64,000 nucleotides of DNA from a gamma proteobacterium HdN1 (lineage in GTDB: Bacteria > Pseudomonadota > Gammaproteobacteria > Pseudomonadales > Ketobacteraceae), in assembly GCA_000198515.1 (NCBI GenBank), contig FP929140.1, positions 1,214,527 to 1,278,526 of the forward strand, written 5' to 3'. The notes beneath the pieces are model-generated. The model ran no database searches and had not been told where the DNA came from. It worked only from the letters and a program-made list of their open reading frames with translations. Shown here piece by piece: positions 62,792 to 64,000 of the stretch. Made by a program: the position numbers and the translations under genes. Every line of letters starts with the position of its first letter. Position 1 is the stretch's first letter.

Positions 62792-63100
62792 GGTAGATCG
62801 CTCCGAAACCCGCAGAATTGGGGGGATTTTTATTTTTTACGAGAATAACACTAGGTCTGCGGGTTTGCGAGCAAAGGGGAGGGGGCTTTTGTCAAAGGGG
62901 TTGGGCTTTCCTCGCGGAGGAGGCCAAAAAACCTGTACTTGACATAGGGTTGCGTGCTGGAAATGTGATAGGATCTACGCCTTTTATTGCAGCAATATCT
63001 TTGAGACTGCGCCGCAGCACCGGTCGCATCTATCAGGCAAAGAAAACGTAGGCCTAAAAATGCAGGCCCCAAAAAAACAGGCCGGGAAAACAGGAATCCG
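62792..63100 (+). promoter_or_regulatory. 309-bp yciK-gyrA divergent region with candidate gyrA promoter
   Basis: A perfect TTGACA lies at 62939-62944; the best -10-like sequence, TGTGATAGGAT (62964-62974), gives a spacer longer than 17, so the pairing is doubtful. Downstream (63034-63091) lies a run of imperfect AGGC...AAAA units of 13-16 bases in the gyrA leader. AGGA sits just before the ATG at 63101. No gene is seen. Confidence 0.45.
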
Positions 63101-64000
63101 ATGTCAGAGCTCGCAAAAGAAATTCTTCCTATCAACATCGAAGACGAACTGAAGAAATCCTACCTGGATTACGCGATGAGCGTAATCGTTGGACGCGCCT
63201 TGCCAGACGTGCGCGACGGCTTGAAGCCGGTGCACCGGCGCGTGCTGTTCGCAATGAACGAACTTAGTAACCATTGGAATAAACCATACAAAAAATCGGC
63301 GCGCATCGTCGGCGATGTAATCGGTAAATACCACCCACACGGTGACACTGCTGTCTACGACACCATTGTGCGTATGGCGCAGTATTTCTCGCTGCGTTAC
63401 ATGTTGGTAGACGGGCAAGGTAATTTTGGCTCCATCGACGGAGACAACCCAGCGGCAATGCGCTACACGGAAGTGCGTATGGCCAAGATTGCCCATGAGC
63501 TGCTCGCCGATCTCGATAAAGAGACCGTTGATTTCGTCCCGAACTACGACGGCTCTGAACAAATGCCGTCGGTATTGCCGACAAAGGTTCCCAACCTGCT
63601 TGTGAATGGCAGTTCGGGTATCGCGGTAGGGATGGCGACAAATATTCCGCCGCACAATCTTGGCGAAGTCATAGATGCGTGTTTTGCTTTTATGGACGAT
63701 TCCGAGATCACCATCGAAGGCTTGATGAAGCACATCCAAGGCCCCGATTTTCCCACCTACGGGATCATTAATGGGCGTGCGGGCATTATCGAAGCCTATC
63801 GAACAGGGCGTGGGCGTATCCGCATACGTGCGCGTGCAACGGTGGAGCGCGACGCAAAAACCGGCCGAGATTCCATCATCGTCACGGAGATTCCTTACCA
63901 GCTCAACAAAGCGCGGCTGATTGAGCGCATTGCCGAGCTTGTGAAAGAAAAGCTAATTGAGGGTATTACCGAGCTGCGTGACGAATCGGATAAAAATATC
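63101..64000 (+). CDS. gyrA: DNA gyrase subunit A, N-terminal part (cut by window edge)
   Basis: The first 300 codons are open to the window edge. The start [20 protein letters not shown], the block [15 protein letters not shown], the quinolone-resistance region [17 protein letters not shown] (Thr83, Asp87) and the catalytic Tyr122 in MRYTEVRM are all present. Thr83 is the wild-type residue in pseudomonads, while enterobacteria have Ser. The rest of the winged-helix/tower region and the C-terminal pinwheel lie beyond the window. Confidence 0.97.
   Translation, partial: MSELAKEILPINIEDELKKSYLDYAMSVIVGRALPDVRDGLKPVHRRVLFAMNELSNHWNKPYKKSARIVGDVIGKYHPHGDTAVYDTIVRMAQYFSLRYMLVDGQGNFGSIDGDNPAAMRYTEVRMAKIAHELLADLDKETVDFVPNYDGSEQMPSVLPTKVPNLLVNGSSGIAVGMATNIPPHNLGEVIDACFAFMDDSEITIEGLMKHIQGPDFPTYGIINGRAGIIEAYRTGRGRIRIRARATVERDAKTGRDSIIVTEIPYQLNKARLIERIAELVKEKLIEGITELRDESDKNI

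Noticed and set aside
63300-63400. GyrA Thr83 as a quinolone-resistance mutation
   Set aside because: Thr83 is the normal residue in pseudomonads and relatives, and Asp87 is unchanged, so this is not evidence of resistance.

Overview
This window appears to be chromosomal DNA from a gammaproteobacterium, probably near the Pseudomonadales/Oceanospirillales/Cellvibrionales. The evidence is a conserved housekeeping backbone: ddl, fadB-fadA, yciI-yciB, rnm(yciV)-yciO-scpA-scpB-rluB, yciK and gyrA, with GyrA carrying Thr83 as in pseudomonads. The genus cannot be fixed from sequence alone. All calls come from reading the sequence and recognising motifs; no database search was run.

Layout. 1-4.5 kb: the start of ddl (cut by the window edge), an M50 membrane protease, an MFS-PlsC fusion and a DMT transporter. 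4.6-37.3 kb: a large biosynthetic and export locus. An MMPL transporter is divergent from a type II thioesterase. After a 278-bp gap comes one tightly packed run of eight genes (8.0-37.3 kb): FAAL-ACP, a 3711-aa bimodular PKS, a 1504-aa monomodular PKS, a 2144-aa C/AMP-ligase/KR/T/TE protein, a Pla-1/VolA-like lipase, a small four-helix membrane protein, an outer-membrane beta-barrel and a LolA-like lipid-sorting protein. 37.4-44.6 kb: accessory genes (membrane acyltransferase, VanZ-like protein, small lipoprotein, subtilase, degenerate GGDEF/EAL protein). 44.8-48.2 kb: fadBA. 48.4-53.2 kb: a sigma-region-4-like regulator, a degenerate metallopeptidase, a CaiB/BaiF CoA-transferase, an SH3 membrane protein, YciI and YciB. 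53.4-64.0 kb: a metallophosphoesterase lipoprotein, then rnm, yciO, scpAB, rluB, a diguanylate cyclase, yciK and the start of gyrA.

How the central locus may work (inference). The FAAL would activate a long-chain fatty acid as acyl-AMP and load its ACP. PKS module 1 (KS-AT-KR-ACP) adds a beta-hydroxy unit, module 2 (KS-AT-DH-ER-KR-ACP) a fully reduced unit, and module 3 (KS-AT-KR-ACP) another beta-hydroxy unit, giving a 3,7-dihydroxy long-chain acyl chain. The last protein would join this chain to a second building block activated by its own AMP-ligase, and its TE would release it. The MMPL pump, LolA-like protein and beta-barrel suggest that the lipid is moved to the outer membrane. The set of parts (FAAL, PKS, type II TE, MMPL, LolA-fold carrier, condensation-type enzyme) resembles the mycobacterial PDIM system.

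Two features stand out. The AT of the third PKS module has lost its catalytic Ser and His and about 64 residues of its small subdomain. The window also holds an unusual number of short (15-19 bp) tandem duplications, both in frame inside the megasynthases and in intergenic DNA.
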